64,000 nucleotides of DNA from contig OX337229.1 in NCBI GenBank assembly GCA_946965045.2, forward strand, positions 3,224,001-3,288,000, given 5' to 3'. A program made the translations under genes and the position numbers. Under the pieces are notes generated by a model. It saw nothing but the letters and a program-made list of their open reading frames with translations, had not been told where the DNA came from and did no database searches. Shown one piece after another: positions 9,451 to 20,100 of this stretch. The first letter of the stretch is position 1. Each line of letters starts with the position of its first letter. Origin of the DNA: Epithemia pelagica. Its lineage: Eukaryota > Bacillariophyta > Bacillariophyceae > Surirellales > Surirellaceae.

Positions 9451-12400
9451 ATGGTCAGGCCTATGGGGCGCAACGCGGACCCGCCATGGGCAATATTGGC
9501 TGCTAAGAGAAACGCCATGGCTCAACCACGACCCACATGCCGATCGGGCAATACTGCACCTCCGCCGATCAAGAGAAACCACATGGAACGCAGGGCGATC
9601 CATCCCCTGGCCATGGAAACATTGCATGGACTACGAAAACCCAAACCAAACCAACCCGCCCCAAAGGACCGCCATGGTGCCACCGCCAGAACCCCGCTGG
9701 CCAAAAATCCAGCCCCCAACGGACAAACAACCCCCTACACAGCGAAAAATTCCCACCACAACGACACATACACAAGACCAGGAAAACAACACCAACCAGA
9801 GCCCGCCCCAAGGCCAGCCCACCAACCAACATACCTCCCAACAAACCAATCCGATACCACTTCGCGGAATGCAAGACACGACGACACCACCGAAAGCCAC
9901 CCTCTCCCACTCCCCGGCAAAGGACGCCAACCAACAACCACAACAATGACAAGAACACAGACAAGGACCACCGCTACCCAGACCGAAGCAGTCCCCCCTG
10001 GGACACTCGTCACCACCGGAGAACAGGACAACGCGGTACCCACAGCACCACCAACCGAAGAAAGACAGATGGCAATGATCCAACGTCAGAACCCAAGGGC
10101 AAGCCCAGACAGCGGGGCCAACAACAAGACAACCACACACACAAAAACAGGAAACAACAGTTTCCCCTCGGATCGTCTTCCAACTACAGCCAACAGCCTC
10201 AGCAGCCGTCACCACCGCCATCCAACCATGCAGGTCCACTCGAAGCCCTCCTCCGGCCGCCGCCACACCCGCGGCGCCAAATCCCAAGGACTCAAGCCAT
10301 TCCTCCACGACGAAACAACCACAGCCATCACCCCCGAACGCCGCTCCACCAACGACAAGAAAAACAAAACCAACGAAGAAAAAAACCACAAAAACAACGA
10401 ACCGAAGACCCACCCTGCCGAAAACCACCAAAACAAAAAACCAGAAAAAGATACCAAGAACACCACCCCCAAATCCGACCATCACCCAGAGCAGCAACCG
10501 AAATCTCACCACGAAACAGCTGAAAGTTACGACATCGACATGGCACCGACCAACGAGGCGGAAAACAACCTAGCGAATGCCACCAACAACCAAGACGACC
10601 ACCACCAGGACAACGACGACAACTTTGTCCCCAACCAGACCGAGACAACCGACGAAAAGACGACGCCGAACAAGGAACCCGACACCATCGATCAAGGCAC
10701 TCCCTCCAACCCGTATCGAAAACAGAAACAATCAAAACCACGAGCCGCATCACCCGAACCGGCAATCCTCATCCACCTGAACGTCATGGTCAACCATAAC
10801 CACAATCCACAGGTGGAATCTGCCCTGCCCCGTCTCACGGAGCAAGCACTCAAAGAACACTTGGACCAAGTCTTCTTCCATCACCAGAAACGCGAGGAAC
10901 CCATGTGGCTCCAAGTCCACAAGGCGGAATTCATCGAGACCAAGCAAGCCGGCCGGATGAACTACCGACAAAACCAGAACGACCAACGTCCACGAAACAA
11001 TGGCCACGTCTCTTCCTTCCACGTGACGCTATCCCTGGCACCAGCCAACGACGCCTTCGACACCGAAGTGTTCCAGGAACAAGGCTTACGTTTTGTTCTT
11101 CAAATGTGGCACTGCCACAAGAATGATGATTTTACCTTCGACGAATTCGGAGACCAAAGCGTACTCCGGAGCGGTACACCACAATCCAACCCAACCATCA
11201 ACCCGAGATGGGACCAAATCAATGTGTACCTCCCCGCCAACAACAACCGCACAAGTGAGACACATGGGATCGTGGTAGGAGTCCCAGCACAGTCGATCAA
11301 ACACCGACGTGCAGCGTACGACATGGCCGGAGCGATCCAACACTCCCTCCGAGCCCACCTCCCCCAGAAACTGAACTGGACAGACTTCTTTGACCACATC
11401 GGGATCCGCGCTGGGACCTTCAGTGGGGACCTAAAAAACAAACAGAGGGGTCAGGTCCCAGTAGTCTACATCACGGCCTCCTCCCGCCAAAACTTCGACG
11501 CATTACTCCGAAGCTACAATGCATTTGTCGCCGCCAACCGAGAGAGCGACGTCCTCTGGCACGACAACAAGTTGCAGATCATACCAATGCCCACCACACA
11601 ATCAAACCGAACCACAACCCTCGAGGCGCTCAAAGAAATCGACCAGTTCTTTGGCGCCAGCGTACGCATCAAACTCCGCCCGATTAACGAAGAAGCAACG
11701 GACGGAGAGTGGGCCATGCTACGACACATGGAGGAATTCGTGGCCATGTTTCCGGAATACGACAACTTGGATCCGGACCCAAGGTATTACACACTGGTGC
11801 TCCGCAGAACGCCGGACACCCACCACCTAACGACCAACACCATCAGACAACATCCTGGGTTTCCGGAAAACATCCTGCTACCCACCCTGGCAGCCGTGGC
11901 AGCAACCCCACCACGACCAACAAACAACAATCAAGAAACTCCAACGTCGTCCAGTCACACCAACAGACTGCTGGCATTCACCGACCGACTTCTTCGTCGC
12001 AACAACAATACCCAAACGAACTCAGGCGGAACCCCCAGAGCACGAACCAGCCCCCCAGGAACTCCTCCGCCGAACAAACGACAGGCAAACCACCACAACC
12101 ACAACGACGAAGACGACAGTGATCCATACGATGATGGAACGGATTGGACCAAGGTGGCGTCCAGCCCCCACCGCCACCCACACCCAGCACCAAACGAAAT
12201 AGAGGACGGCAAACCACCGGCAAGACACAACAGCTTTGCCCCCCTCGACGACGAAAACCACGCCAACATCAACAACAAACGGAACCATGAGGAAGACGAC
12301 GACAACATGATGGAAACAGAAGAAGAGGAGGAACATTCCCAGTCCCTCATCCCCCCCGACGAACCAGAAGAAGAAACGACAGAGCAGTATTACTCCGCCG

Positions 12401-12636
12401 CAACAGGACACGAGATTGAACTCATCCTTCAATATGTCCGGCACAACAAACCATCTCGCATAACCGAAATGCAAAAATACCTTCAAGACACAACGTCATT
12501 CTCGAATGACACCGACGCGCAAGACGCTTGGCGCTACGCTCAGTCACTGGTCCAGACGAGCAGCCCAAGCGTCGCCGACTCACGCACCGGCCATGTGGTC
12601 CCGCATGCAAAATGGGCCAATCAACAAAATGAGTAA
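9451..12636 (+). CDS. Retrotransposon ORF1 protein
   Basis: About 1061 residues from the first ATG (MVRPMGRNADPPW); the same frame is open upstream to 9334 without an ATG. The first 460 residues are extremely rich in Pro, Thr, Asn, Gln and His with many basic residues and are probably disordered and RNA-binding. The middle (coded about 10770-11820) is more ordered, starting around ILIHLNVMVNHNHNP and containing HVTLSLAPANDAF and GIRAGTFSGDLKN. The C-terminal part returns to acidic and polar low complexity (DDDNMMETEEEEE). No known domain is recognised with confidence. By position it should be the nucleic-acid-binding or chaperone partner of ORF2. Its TAA stop overlaps the ORF2 start as ATGAGTAA. 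Confidence 0.75.
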   Translation: MVRPMGRNADPPWAILAAKRNAMAQPRPTCRSGNTAPPPIKRNHMERRAIHPLAMETLHGLRKPKPNQPAPKDRHGATARTPLAKNPAPNGQTTPYTAKNSHHNDTYTRPGKQHQPEPAPRPAHQPTYLPTNQSDTTSRNARHDDTTESHPLPLPGKGRQPTTTTMTRTQTRTTATQTEAVPPGTLVTTGEQDNAVPTAPPTEERQMAMIQRQNPRASPDSGANNKTTTHTKTGNNSFPSDRLPTTANSLSSRHHRHPTMQVHSKPSSGRRHTRGAKSQGLKPFLHDETTTAITPERRSTNDKKNKTNEEKNHKNNEPKTHPAENHQNKKPEKDTKNTTPKSDHHPEQQPKSHHETAESYDIDMAPTNEAENNLANATNNQDDHHQDNDDNFVPNQTETTDEKTTPNKEPDTIDQGTPSNPYRKQKQSKPRAASPEPAILIHLNVMVNHNHNPQVESALPRLTEQALKEHLDQVFFHHQKREEPMWLQVHKAEFIETKQAGRMNYRQNQNDQRPRNNGHVSSFHVTLSLAPANDAFDTEVFQEQGLRFVLQMWHCHKNDDFTFDEFGDQSVLRSGTPQSNPTINPRWDQINVYLPANNNRTSETHGIVVGVPAQSIKHRRAAYDMAGAIQHSLRAHLPQKLNWTDFFDHIGIRAGTFSGDLKNKQRGQVPVVYITASSRQNFDALLRSYNAFVAANRESDVLWHDNKLQIIPMPTTQSNRTTTLEALKEIDQFFGASVRIKLRPINEEATDGEWAMLRHMEEFVAMFPEYDNLDPDPRYYTLVLRRTPDTHHLTTNTIRQHPGFPENILLPTLAAVAATPPRPTNNNQETPTSSSHTNRLLAFTDRLLRRNNNTQTNSGGTPRARTSPPGTPPPNKRQANHHNHNDEDDSDPYDDGTDWTKVASSPHRHPHPAPNEIEDGKPPARHNSFAPLDDENHANINNKRNHEEDDDNMMETEEEEEHSQSLIPPDEPEEETTEQYYSAATGHEIELILQYVRHNKPSRITEMQKYLQDTTSFSNDTDAQDAWRYAQSLVQTSSPSVADSRTGHVVPHAKWANQQNE

Positions 12637-15600
12637 CCAAGAGAAAACACCGCCGAGACACTGCCCGGTACCCGATTGCCCGTGGAAAGTGCCTCACAAC
12701 AACAGCAAGCCACATGCCTCCCTCAAGGAGCATCTAATCACCGAACATAGCGAAACCAACCCAAGCGACTACATGACGACAAAATTCTGCACAACACATG
12801 GCTTCCACGTGTGCCAATTATGCGACACTCCAACCGCAATTTTCACCACACCAGGCCATCTAAGACAACACGTAACAAAAAAGCATAATAGAACGAAAAC
12901 AAACATGCAACTAGTATCTACTACATACAGGCATGCAACACCCGACATCGAGGCCAACTGGAAGAAAAGCCTGGCGTATCTTCAACAACTCCAACCAACG
13001 CCACCGCCCTTCAGAAGGTCCGTATGGCACAAGACAAAGCCCCCCCTGCGGGCAGAATTCTTTGTGACATACAACAACATCATCAACTGGATCCTGGAAT
13101 CCACACCAACATTGGCGCCATCCATCCTCAAAACGACAAGCCTCCCCAAACACGAAACAGATTCGAGCCCGTTCTGGAAACTCCTTTTGTTGTTGGAACC
13201 GCTACTCTTGGCGCCAATCAAAAACACTGTTCACCAGACCTACTCCAACGCATTCCGACACAGACTGTCGCTCCTCAAATCAGGACGCATCGAAGAACTG
13301 CACAAAACAACATGGGATCCAACCCCTCTCCCGAACAAACCAAGATACAACAAGAAAAAAGAGAAACAACGTCAGCATCAACAACAACTGCAGACAAACG
13401 AAAAACAACTGCCATCATGGCGCCTCTCAGCAGCCCAACAGGCGGCAAACCTTGGAAACTATCGAGCGGCACTGAAGAGAATAACAACCAACACTCCAAC
13501 GACAACCCTGACTCCCCCAAGAATAGCAAGATGCCAGCAAGAACTCTTCCCGACAAGACGACAACCTCCACCAGGAACAAGAGCACAAGGACAAACAAAC
13601 CTTCCACCTCCGGCAAACCAATACCTGAAACTCACGGACAAAATGACAGAACTGGCGCTCCGACAAATGAAGCCAGGAACGGCATCCGGACCATTCGCCT
13701 CCTGTACCGACGTACTGGCAGCAATGGCGCTCCACCGAACAACCAAAGCCAAAGACGCCACAAAGCCATACTTCGGCAACGTCAGAGCTCTCCTCCAACT
13801 GGTGGTGACCGCCCAAGTCCCACCACAAATCCAAACAATGTTGTCCAGCAATTATTTCCTGGCATTGCATAAAGACATCAGCAACCCAGAAAAATTACGA
13901 CCGATTGGAATAGGAACGGCAATCCGAAGAGTGGCTGCCAAAACAGCCTTGGTCCATGTAACGGACGATATCACGCCCTTGTTGTTAAAGGGCGGACAAT
14001 ATGGGATCCAAATCCCAGGCGGCGTCGACTTTGTCGCCCAAACCACGGCCATGGCTGTACGAGAATTTTTAGACAAACAGGACAACAACACAGAAAAGTC
14101 AGAGAACAACCACACAGAAAACGAACACAATCAACCAACCAGAGCGTTGATATTGCTTGATTTAACAAACATGTTTAACAACGTCTCAAGAACAGAAGCT
14201 CGCAAAATTCTGCTTTCCGACGAAGCAACAAGTCCCCTCCTCCCTTTGTTCGACCTCTTAACAAGTCACCCCTGCAACTCGTGGTACTTCAACGAAAACA
14301 AAGAACCTCACCACCTCAAACAAGACGAGGGATTCCCACAAGGATGTCCACTCAGCCCCCTCTTCTCGTGCCTAGTGCTTCTGGCACTCACGAACCGGAT
14401 AAACAAGGAACAAGCTCAACGAGCAGCAACAAGAAAAAGGTCAGGAGACACTGGCGACGACGGAAGAGGCGGAAAAGCCCATACAGCATCGATCATGGAC
14501 GATACGTCCGTTTGCTTACCGCATTGCGACCTGACATGGTTCCTCCACCGCTTCAAGGAACTAGGCGAACCGCTAGGAATCATCATGAACCATTCGAAGA
14601 CAAAAATCCTCACAACAACAACAAACAAACCGTCTGCAGAGACACTGTCGCCACAGGCACAGCAACACATCCAAGAAGCCCTCTCCTTCCTCGCACCCCA
14701 AGCGCCGGACACTGCCGAAATAACAACGGGCGTTCGCTTCCTCGGACAGCCGGTTGGATCAAAGAAATTCGCCCAAGAATACATCAACCAAAGGTTAGAC
14801 AAGATGAACGACACAATGAATCAAATCAACCAACTCCACAACCTCCAAACTCAACATACATGGTTCAAATACTCACTGGTAGCGTCCATCATGCACCTCT
14901 TGCCATCGGACATTACCCTTGCCAATCCAGCCACGGATCCAAGATCCACCCTGTGGTCAAGTGAGACAACAAGAAAAACAGACCAACTGACAAAACGGTT
15001 CCTCGCCATGCTTACCTCCCTCGGAGAGGACGACATCAGCGAAACATCAACAATCATTGCCGCGTTACCTCAAAGGTTAGGAGGACTTGGCTACCAAATG
15101 GCAGCGGCCGCTGCATATCCCCGATTTCTCACACAAATGGTCAGAGCGATTAACCTTGCATCCTCCAAAGCGACACTAATACCAGACGTCCACAGCCGTC
15201 ACTTCCACAAATGGACCGAAGCAACAACTCCAACAATGGTGAAATTCCGCAAAGGATTATCCCTTTTTGCCCATGAACACACCAAAGAAGCCCTGTTTAC
15301 TCCAAGTAGATACGACAGACAAACCCGCCACAATTTAATGAATCATATCATGAGAGAGCATGTGGTCGAGCGGCTGTTCCATGTTACGGCCCCAGACCAA
15401 CGCATTTTCCTACCTTCCCTCCTTTTGCCCCTAACAAGCATGGCTTTCGCGCTGCCACTGACAGCCAGCGAATTCCGACTCCAGAACCCAGTCTTCAAAA
15501 CTGCTCTTAAGAGAAAGCTCCGACTCCCATTGTTCCCCCCCGACCCAAACAAACCATCACCAAGAATTTGCAAATGCACCGCAAAAAAACCACTCGACGT

Positions 15601-16522
15601 GCAAGGCGACCACTTGTTTTCTTGCAGTGCCGCCTCGAAAACGCCCTTGTCGAACGCAATTCGGGACACCTTGTTCGATGTCCTCCGACAAATCGCCCCG
15701 GCAGCAAAAGCAGTCGAAACAACCCACGACGTCCATATAGAGCCGCCAGGGCTCGCGCCACAACATAGTCGCAACATCCGACCAGCCGACGTCGGAATGT
15801 TGTTGCGCCAACCCCATCAAAACCAACCGTTCCAATATGCAGCCATTGACCTTACAATTCCGCCACCGCAAAAGCCTCTGCCCCTAACTGACCCGTCTGA
15901 CCATCAAACAATAGCCACTTTGGCCTCCAAGACGCATCAGGAAGCGGCACGCGAAAAATTCTGTCGGGATCCCAACACAGCAAGACACCTCTTCCATAAC
16001 GGGGTATACCTACTCCCGTTCACAGTAGACCACCTCGGCGGGATAGGTTCATTCGCAGAACATTTGCTCTTTTCCAGCGACCACCAGCCTCACCTCTTTC
16101 ATCCAGGACAACCGCCTCCTTGGCACGACCCCCATTTCGGAAAAGACGCTAAACGTAGCAGCGCCCATCCACAAGCATTCGCTCTTTACCAGGAGACACC
16201 ACACGCTCCATCCAATCTCCTCTCAGCAGCCAACAAAGAAACCAAGAAGTTTTGCTACCCCGAAGCCCACATCTACTCTCTGGGTCATTTCGCGAAGGCA
16301 TCTCTCAGCCACGCTATCGTATCAAGCCTTGCAATCCATGTCAACAATCACATGGCGGCCATCAACCATTTTCACACCACCAAACAGAAACGACAAACAC
16401 AGTTACGAAATCTTTCACGGCCACAGTATGTGCCGATTACTCCCATCTACTCCCCGGCCCCAATGGTCCACTACCTGCCAACCACGGCAACTGCCCCACT
16501 TCTATGCGATCTCCACGCCTAG
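12629..16522 (+). CDS. Retrotransposon ORF2: reverse transcriptase with restriction-like endonuclease
   Basis: About 1297 residues if translation starts at the ATG overlapping the ORF1 stop; the frame is open upstream to another ATG at 12506. Order of domains: two Cys/His fingers near the N-terminus (CPVPDCPWK..H..H and CQLCDTP...HLRQHVTKKH); a reverse transcriptase with RPIGIGTAIRR, first catalytic Asp in LLDLTNMFNN, GFPQGCPLSPLFS, and the catalytic pair in SIMDDTS; a thumb region; then the endonuclease with CKCTAKKPLDVQGDHLFSC (CCHC) followed by RPADVGM, AAIDLTI and HQEAAREKF. This layout matches restriction-like-endonuclease non-LTR elements (R2, R4, NeSL, CRE and relatives). The Y/F of the usual YADD box is replaced (IMDD). 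Confidence 0.9.
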   Translation: MSNQEKTPPRHCPVPDCPWKVPHNNSKPHASLKEHLITEHSETNPSDYMTTKFCTTHGFHVCQLCDTPTAIFTTPGHLRQHVTKKHNRTKTNMQLVSTTYRHATPDIEANWKKSLAYLQQLQPTPPPFRRSVWHKTKPPLRAEFFVTYNNIINWILESTPTLAPSILKTTSLPKHETDSSPFWKLLLLLEPLLLAPIKNTVHQTYSNAFRHRLSLLKSGRIEELHKTTWDPTPLPNKPRYNKKKEKQRQHQQQLQTNEKQLPSWRLSAAQQAANLGNYRAALKRITTNTPTTTLTPPRIARCQQELFPTRRQPPPGTRAQGQTNLPPPANQYLKLTDKMTELALRQMKPGTASGPFASCTDVLAAMALHRTTKAKDATKPYFGNVRALLQLVVTAQVPPQIQTMLSSNYFLALHKDISNPEKLRPIGIGTAIRRVAAKTALVHVTDDITPLLLKGGQYGIQIPGGVDFVAQTTAMAVREFLDKQDNNTEKSENNHTENEHNQPTRALILLDLTNMFNNVSRTEARKILLSDEATSPLLPLFDLLTSHPCNSWYFNENKEPHHLKQDEGFPQGCPLSPLFSCLVLLALTNRINKEQAQRAATRKRSGDTGDDGRGGKAHTASIMDDTSVCLPHCDLTWFLHRFKELGEPLGIIMNHSKTKILTTTTNKPSAETLSPQAQQHIQEALSFLAPQAPDTAEITTGVRFLGQPVGSKKFAQEYINQRLDKMNDTMNQINQLHNLQTQHTWFKYSLVASIMHLLPSDITLANPATDPRSTLWSSETTRKTDQLTKRFLAMLTSLGEDDISETSTIIAALPQRLGGLGYQMAAAAAYPRFLTQMVRAINLASSKATLIPDVHSRHFHKWTEATTPTMVKFRKGLSLFAHEHTKEALFTPSRYDRQTRHNLMNHIMREHVVERLFHVTAPDQRIFLPSLLLPLTSMAFALPLTASEFRLQNPVFKTALKRKLRLPLFPPDPNKPSPRICKCTAKKPLDVQGDHLFSCSAASKTPLSNAIRDTLFDVLRQIAPAAKAVETTHDVHIEPPGLAPQHSRNIRPADVGMLLRQPHQNQPFQYAAIDLTIPPPQKPLPLTDPSDHQTIATLASKTHQEAAREKFCRDPNTARHLFHNGVYLLPFTVDHLGGIGSFAEHLLFSSDHQPHLFHPGQPPPWHDPHFGKDAKRSSAHPQAFALYQETPHAPSNLLSAANKETKKFCYPEAHIYSLGHFAKASLSHAIVSSLAIHVNNHMAAINHFHTTKQKRQTQLRNLSRPQYVPITPIYSPAPMVHYLPTTATAPLLCDLHA

Positions 16523-16569
16523 AAGTACCCTATAACACTAGAGAGTAAAACTAAAACCAAAAAAAGAGG

Positions 16570-17106
16570 TTGAAACACAACAAACCCAATGACTGGCTTG
16601 GATGGAAAGAGAACATATTCGCTTTGGAAGTCCAACAACCGTGGTCCGAATTGATTCTGTCGGGCTCGAAAACAATTGAAGTACGGACGTATCCTTTACC
16701 GCCTGACTTGGTGAGGCAGAAACTTTGGATCTTGCAATCACCATCAAATTCTAAGGAGGGCGTTAGTTCTCTTGGCAATGTAATTGAAACGGCAAGTATA
16801 GATACTTCGACTTTGGATCAAGACTTTGAAGAAAATCGTCCAAAACTAGTGGGATGGATGATCATATCCTCAGTCAAGGTTTATAGAAATGCTGAATCGT
16901 TCCACAACGAAGAAAAAATGCATCTTGTGCCCAAAGAGAGCGTTCATAGTTGGTGGTCGGCTTCGACACAAACGCAACCTGTTGTTGTACACGGCTGGTG
17001 CATTGATCATGTTGTCGTTCAAGGTCTATCCAATTTGCACTGTACAACTCTGGTTCGACGGAAAAGGTCCCTCTTTGAGATACGAGAACACAAGACTGGT
17101 GGATGA
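16570..17106 (+). CDS. ASCH-domain protein, start codon missing
   Basis: 178 codons are open from 16555 to the TGA at 17104, but the only in-frame methionines are internal. The ASCH-like fold, a beta-barrel related to PUA domains and proposed to bind RNA, is clear at the beginning: IFALEVQQPWSELILSGSKT followed by IEVRTYPLP. Further on come KLVGWMIISSVKVYRN and VVVHGWCIDHVV. The retrotransposon ends immediately upstream (within about 30 bp), so the original 5' end may have been separated by the insertion. Alternatives are an upstream exon beyond the element or a non-ATG start. The stop codon is only 9 bp from the converging INTS7 stop. Function unknown. Confidence 0.6.
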   Translation: MKHNKPNDWLGWKENIFALEVQQPWSELILSGSKTIEVRTYPLPPDLVRQKLWILQSPSNSKEGVSSLGNVIETASIDTSTLDQDFEENRPKLVGWMIISSVKVYRNAESFHNEEKMHLVPKESVHSWWSASTQTQPVVVHGWCIDHVVVQGLSNLHCTTLVRRKRSLFEIREHKTGG

Positions 17107-17115
17107 TTAACCGTC

Positions 17116-20100
17116 CTACACAGACCGAGAACAATGGATTGAAATGCGACGTGATTCTGGTGCAACGTGCAGCTCCCATTCGATTCCGCGAGTGTCGCGG
17201 CAACCGGGCTTCGTTTCAAAGACAAATAAGCCTTCATCAACCAGCGGAGGCAACTCAACAGTTCCATGGAATCGTCCGTCCGCGAGCAAATCGAAATTAC
17301 TGTATGGTCTGGTGAACTGAGGGAGGCGCGATTCAACAGCTTCTCTCGAAACGAGTACCTCTTCAGCTCCAGCGGTGGTCGCCGGAGCATCGTCGTCGGA
17401 TGCCAGTACGTAAAGTATATGACACCACAACACGACGGCCGTGATTGGATATCGGGCCTTCTTCATAATCTGAGTTGGAATTTGTCCATGAACGTAAAGT
17501 GTAGAAGATATTGAAGGATGGCTCTCAATTCGATCCAGGTGATTTGCAGTAGACTTGGCACCATATTCAAAAACTTCAGATGCAAGAGGAGTCAAGTGAA
17601 GCTCAGCCAAGGGAATCGATCGAGGAGAATAAAAGTCTCGTGGAAACGGACATGGTACCATTAGTACAGCGTCTAACAGCTCCAACATTGCTGCCGCTCG
17701 AACCAGAGGCTCCATTGTATCCTTCATAGCCGGAATCACGTGACACTTCAACTCGTAGATAAGCTTGTTAACGAGCAAAGATGAGTCTGTGTTTCTTTCC
17801 CTCCTCGGACTTTCTTTATCCGCTTTGTTAGATTTGGACAACGATGTCGAGCTAAAAACCTCGTCAAAGGCGACCTCCGTGGACTTGGCTAGAAACACGC
17901 AAAGATCCCTTTGCGCAAGAAGACATGTTGTCGACATGCCACTTTGGAATTGTACACCATATTGTTGATTTAATTCTTGGTACCTGTTGGCCAATGAGTA
18001 CAAGTTCCGTACCGCACCCATAAGATGCTGGAAGTGACGAGTGTTCTTGGGTGGAACGGAGCCAGTAAGTCTGGTCTCTCTCGTAAGGTGTCGAACGACA
18101 GTAATCAAGTCAAGTTGGTCAAGTCGTAAAAGTAAGTACCGTGACTGAAACGCGTAGGAAACCCTCTCGCCGTCACATTCCAGGAATGAGATGGTGTGAT
18201 GAATATGGTGAATATAAGAAAGCGCTGTATGAAGATGGCAGCTTGCCTCGGGCATTGCTGTAGATGCCTCCACAGCGAGAAGACTTTCCGCACACGCTAC
18301 ATGTTCCAGCGCAGAAATCCAAAGCATGTGATCCTCGTTCAATGAGTTGCGTGTAACGAGGTTAGCAAACCCCTGTTTGGCAAAACTGAAATCGCCGACC
18401 GTCATGGCGAAGCAGGCCAATCTATAGAGATCCCACAATGTTCCACCCTTTACAGCTATGTATTCCAAATGGCTCTTGGATTTGCTATCCACGTTTCCGG
18501 GGCTCACAAAGTAGTGAGTCTGACGAGCTGTCAAAGCAGAAGAAACCATGTCCATAACCAGAGGAGAGCCTGGTTCGGCCAGTTCCATTTGCTCTTGGAT
18601 GCCCTCGTCGTTCTTCAACAGGACAGGTGGATGGTTGGTACAAATCGCTGACAGAAGCCGACTTGCTGGTCGACGGAGAACGGCACCTGACTCTTGGTTC
18701 AATAGACACTCATAAAGTTGCCTCGTAAATTCGGTCGATCTGGGTACAACAATTTGCACGAGTCGATGCAAACCGTCAAGTAATAGTTCATCGTTTAGAC
18801 TCCTCTTTATTGTTTCCAACAAAACTCCAGAATGGGGCACCGGATCAACACTGCTCGCAAAAGCTGTTTCCAAAAGACGCACAGCTTCTGTGCGAATGAT
18901 GGTTACCGGATGCCGCAATAAAAGTAGCACACAATCTACCAGAGTTCCGACCGTATCCTCGTCCAAGTCTTGTCGCTTACTAACCAGAAGCACGTGACGC
19001 GCCGTAAACAAGAGAGCCATTAGGAGAGACGGAGCGGCCGGATGTTCCTTGTCGGGCTCCTCTTGTTCGTCCTTCGTCCATGCATCAATCTGCCACTCAA
19101 TCGTATCAGAAAGCGATGTCAAGGCCATCGCAGCTAAATAGGAACCACTACGGACCACCGTGGCCGCAAGTAGCTGGCCGCAAATAGCGTGAGAGCAAAA
19201 CTGTTCTGTGGAATCCTGATCATTTGACAGCCAAAAATCCGTCACAGGCGTGATTGACAAAGGCTCCTTCAGTCGAGTGTACTTGGCTGGGTTTTCCACA
19301 ATTCGATGAAGAATAATTTTCCAAGTTTGTGCAATCAGAGGAAGGTGTTTGGTTTGGGTAGACAGTGCCACCAAGGCTGCGTAGGCAGTATGCGAGTCTT
19401 GGGGTGTCAGGGCCGACGATTTGGCAAACTGTAAAAGACTGCTTTGTAAGTGTGGGAGTGCTCCCATCAGCAAGGGTCCGGTGGGAGAAACATCGTAGTC
19501 TCCGTCCAGCGACAGGCACGGGAGAACCACTGCTTGCTGTTGGGCAATCAAACGAACCAATTCCATACGATGGCCATAGTGGACATGAAATTCGGGCGCC
19601 ATCACATGTCTCATCAGTTGTTGTGCTTTTCTTGTTAAGTTATTACTGTTGTTGTCCTTTCTGTCTGTGTCCACATCGGGTTGAGGGCAAATGACCATGG
19701 CAATCAAATGCAAAAGGTCTACTTGTTCACGATCGATAGGACGAGCCACCAAGAGAGGCAACAAGCCCTGATACATGAAATCCTGGTAAGCCAATTCAAA
19801 TCTAGTATCTGTCAATACATCCATTTCCATTCCACACTCTTTTCTAATTTTGGAAACTGTTGATAATTGGTCCAACCGATCTACAAGCGACATGTTGAGA
19901 ACGCATTCCACAGGGTCAAACTTGGTCTTTGTCGTGTCACTGGAGATTGTCATTGCAGGATTAGAGGATGGAAAAAAGTCTGATTCTCGGTTCACATTGC
20001 CCAGCAAACGCTGTTCGTTGCCCGTGGAGTAGGGCAGTAAAAAGCCCAAAAAGAGAATGGAGCTGAGATGGAGGACTTCTTGATACTGCTCCTCGGTCAA

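Larger units (their letters stand above)
9334..16560 (+). mobile_element. Non-LTR retrotransposon, two ORFs, restriction-like endonuclease type
   Basis: About 7.2 kb with an A/C-rich sense strand unlike the flanking genes. It encodes ORF1 (9451-12636) and ORF2 (12629-16522). ORF2 carries zinc fingers, a reverse transcriptase and a C-terminal CCHC plus PD-(D/E)xK-like endonuclease. There are no long terminal repeats and no apurinic-type endonuclease. Both ORFs are uninterrupted, suggesting a young copy. After the ORF2 stop comes a short A-rich stretch (about 16547-16565) that may be the 3' tail. No exact target-site duplication was found, so both ends are approximate; the 5' limit is simply where the ORF1 frame opens after a stop. 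Confidence 0.85.

Noticed and set aside
9631-10512. 293-codon minus-strand frame, very Val/Gly/Cys/Trp-rich and membrane-like
   Set aside because: Antisense to the A/C-rich ORF1; G/T-rich antisense lacks stops and gives artificial hydrophobic composition.
9350-16590. Target-site duplication of the retrotransposon (ACGAGGTGAACTAC versus AGAGGTTGAAACAC)
   Set aside because: The similarity is imperfect and does not sit at clear element ends, so it was not called.
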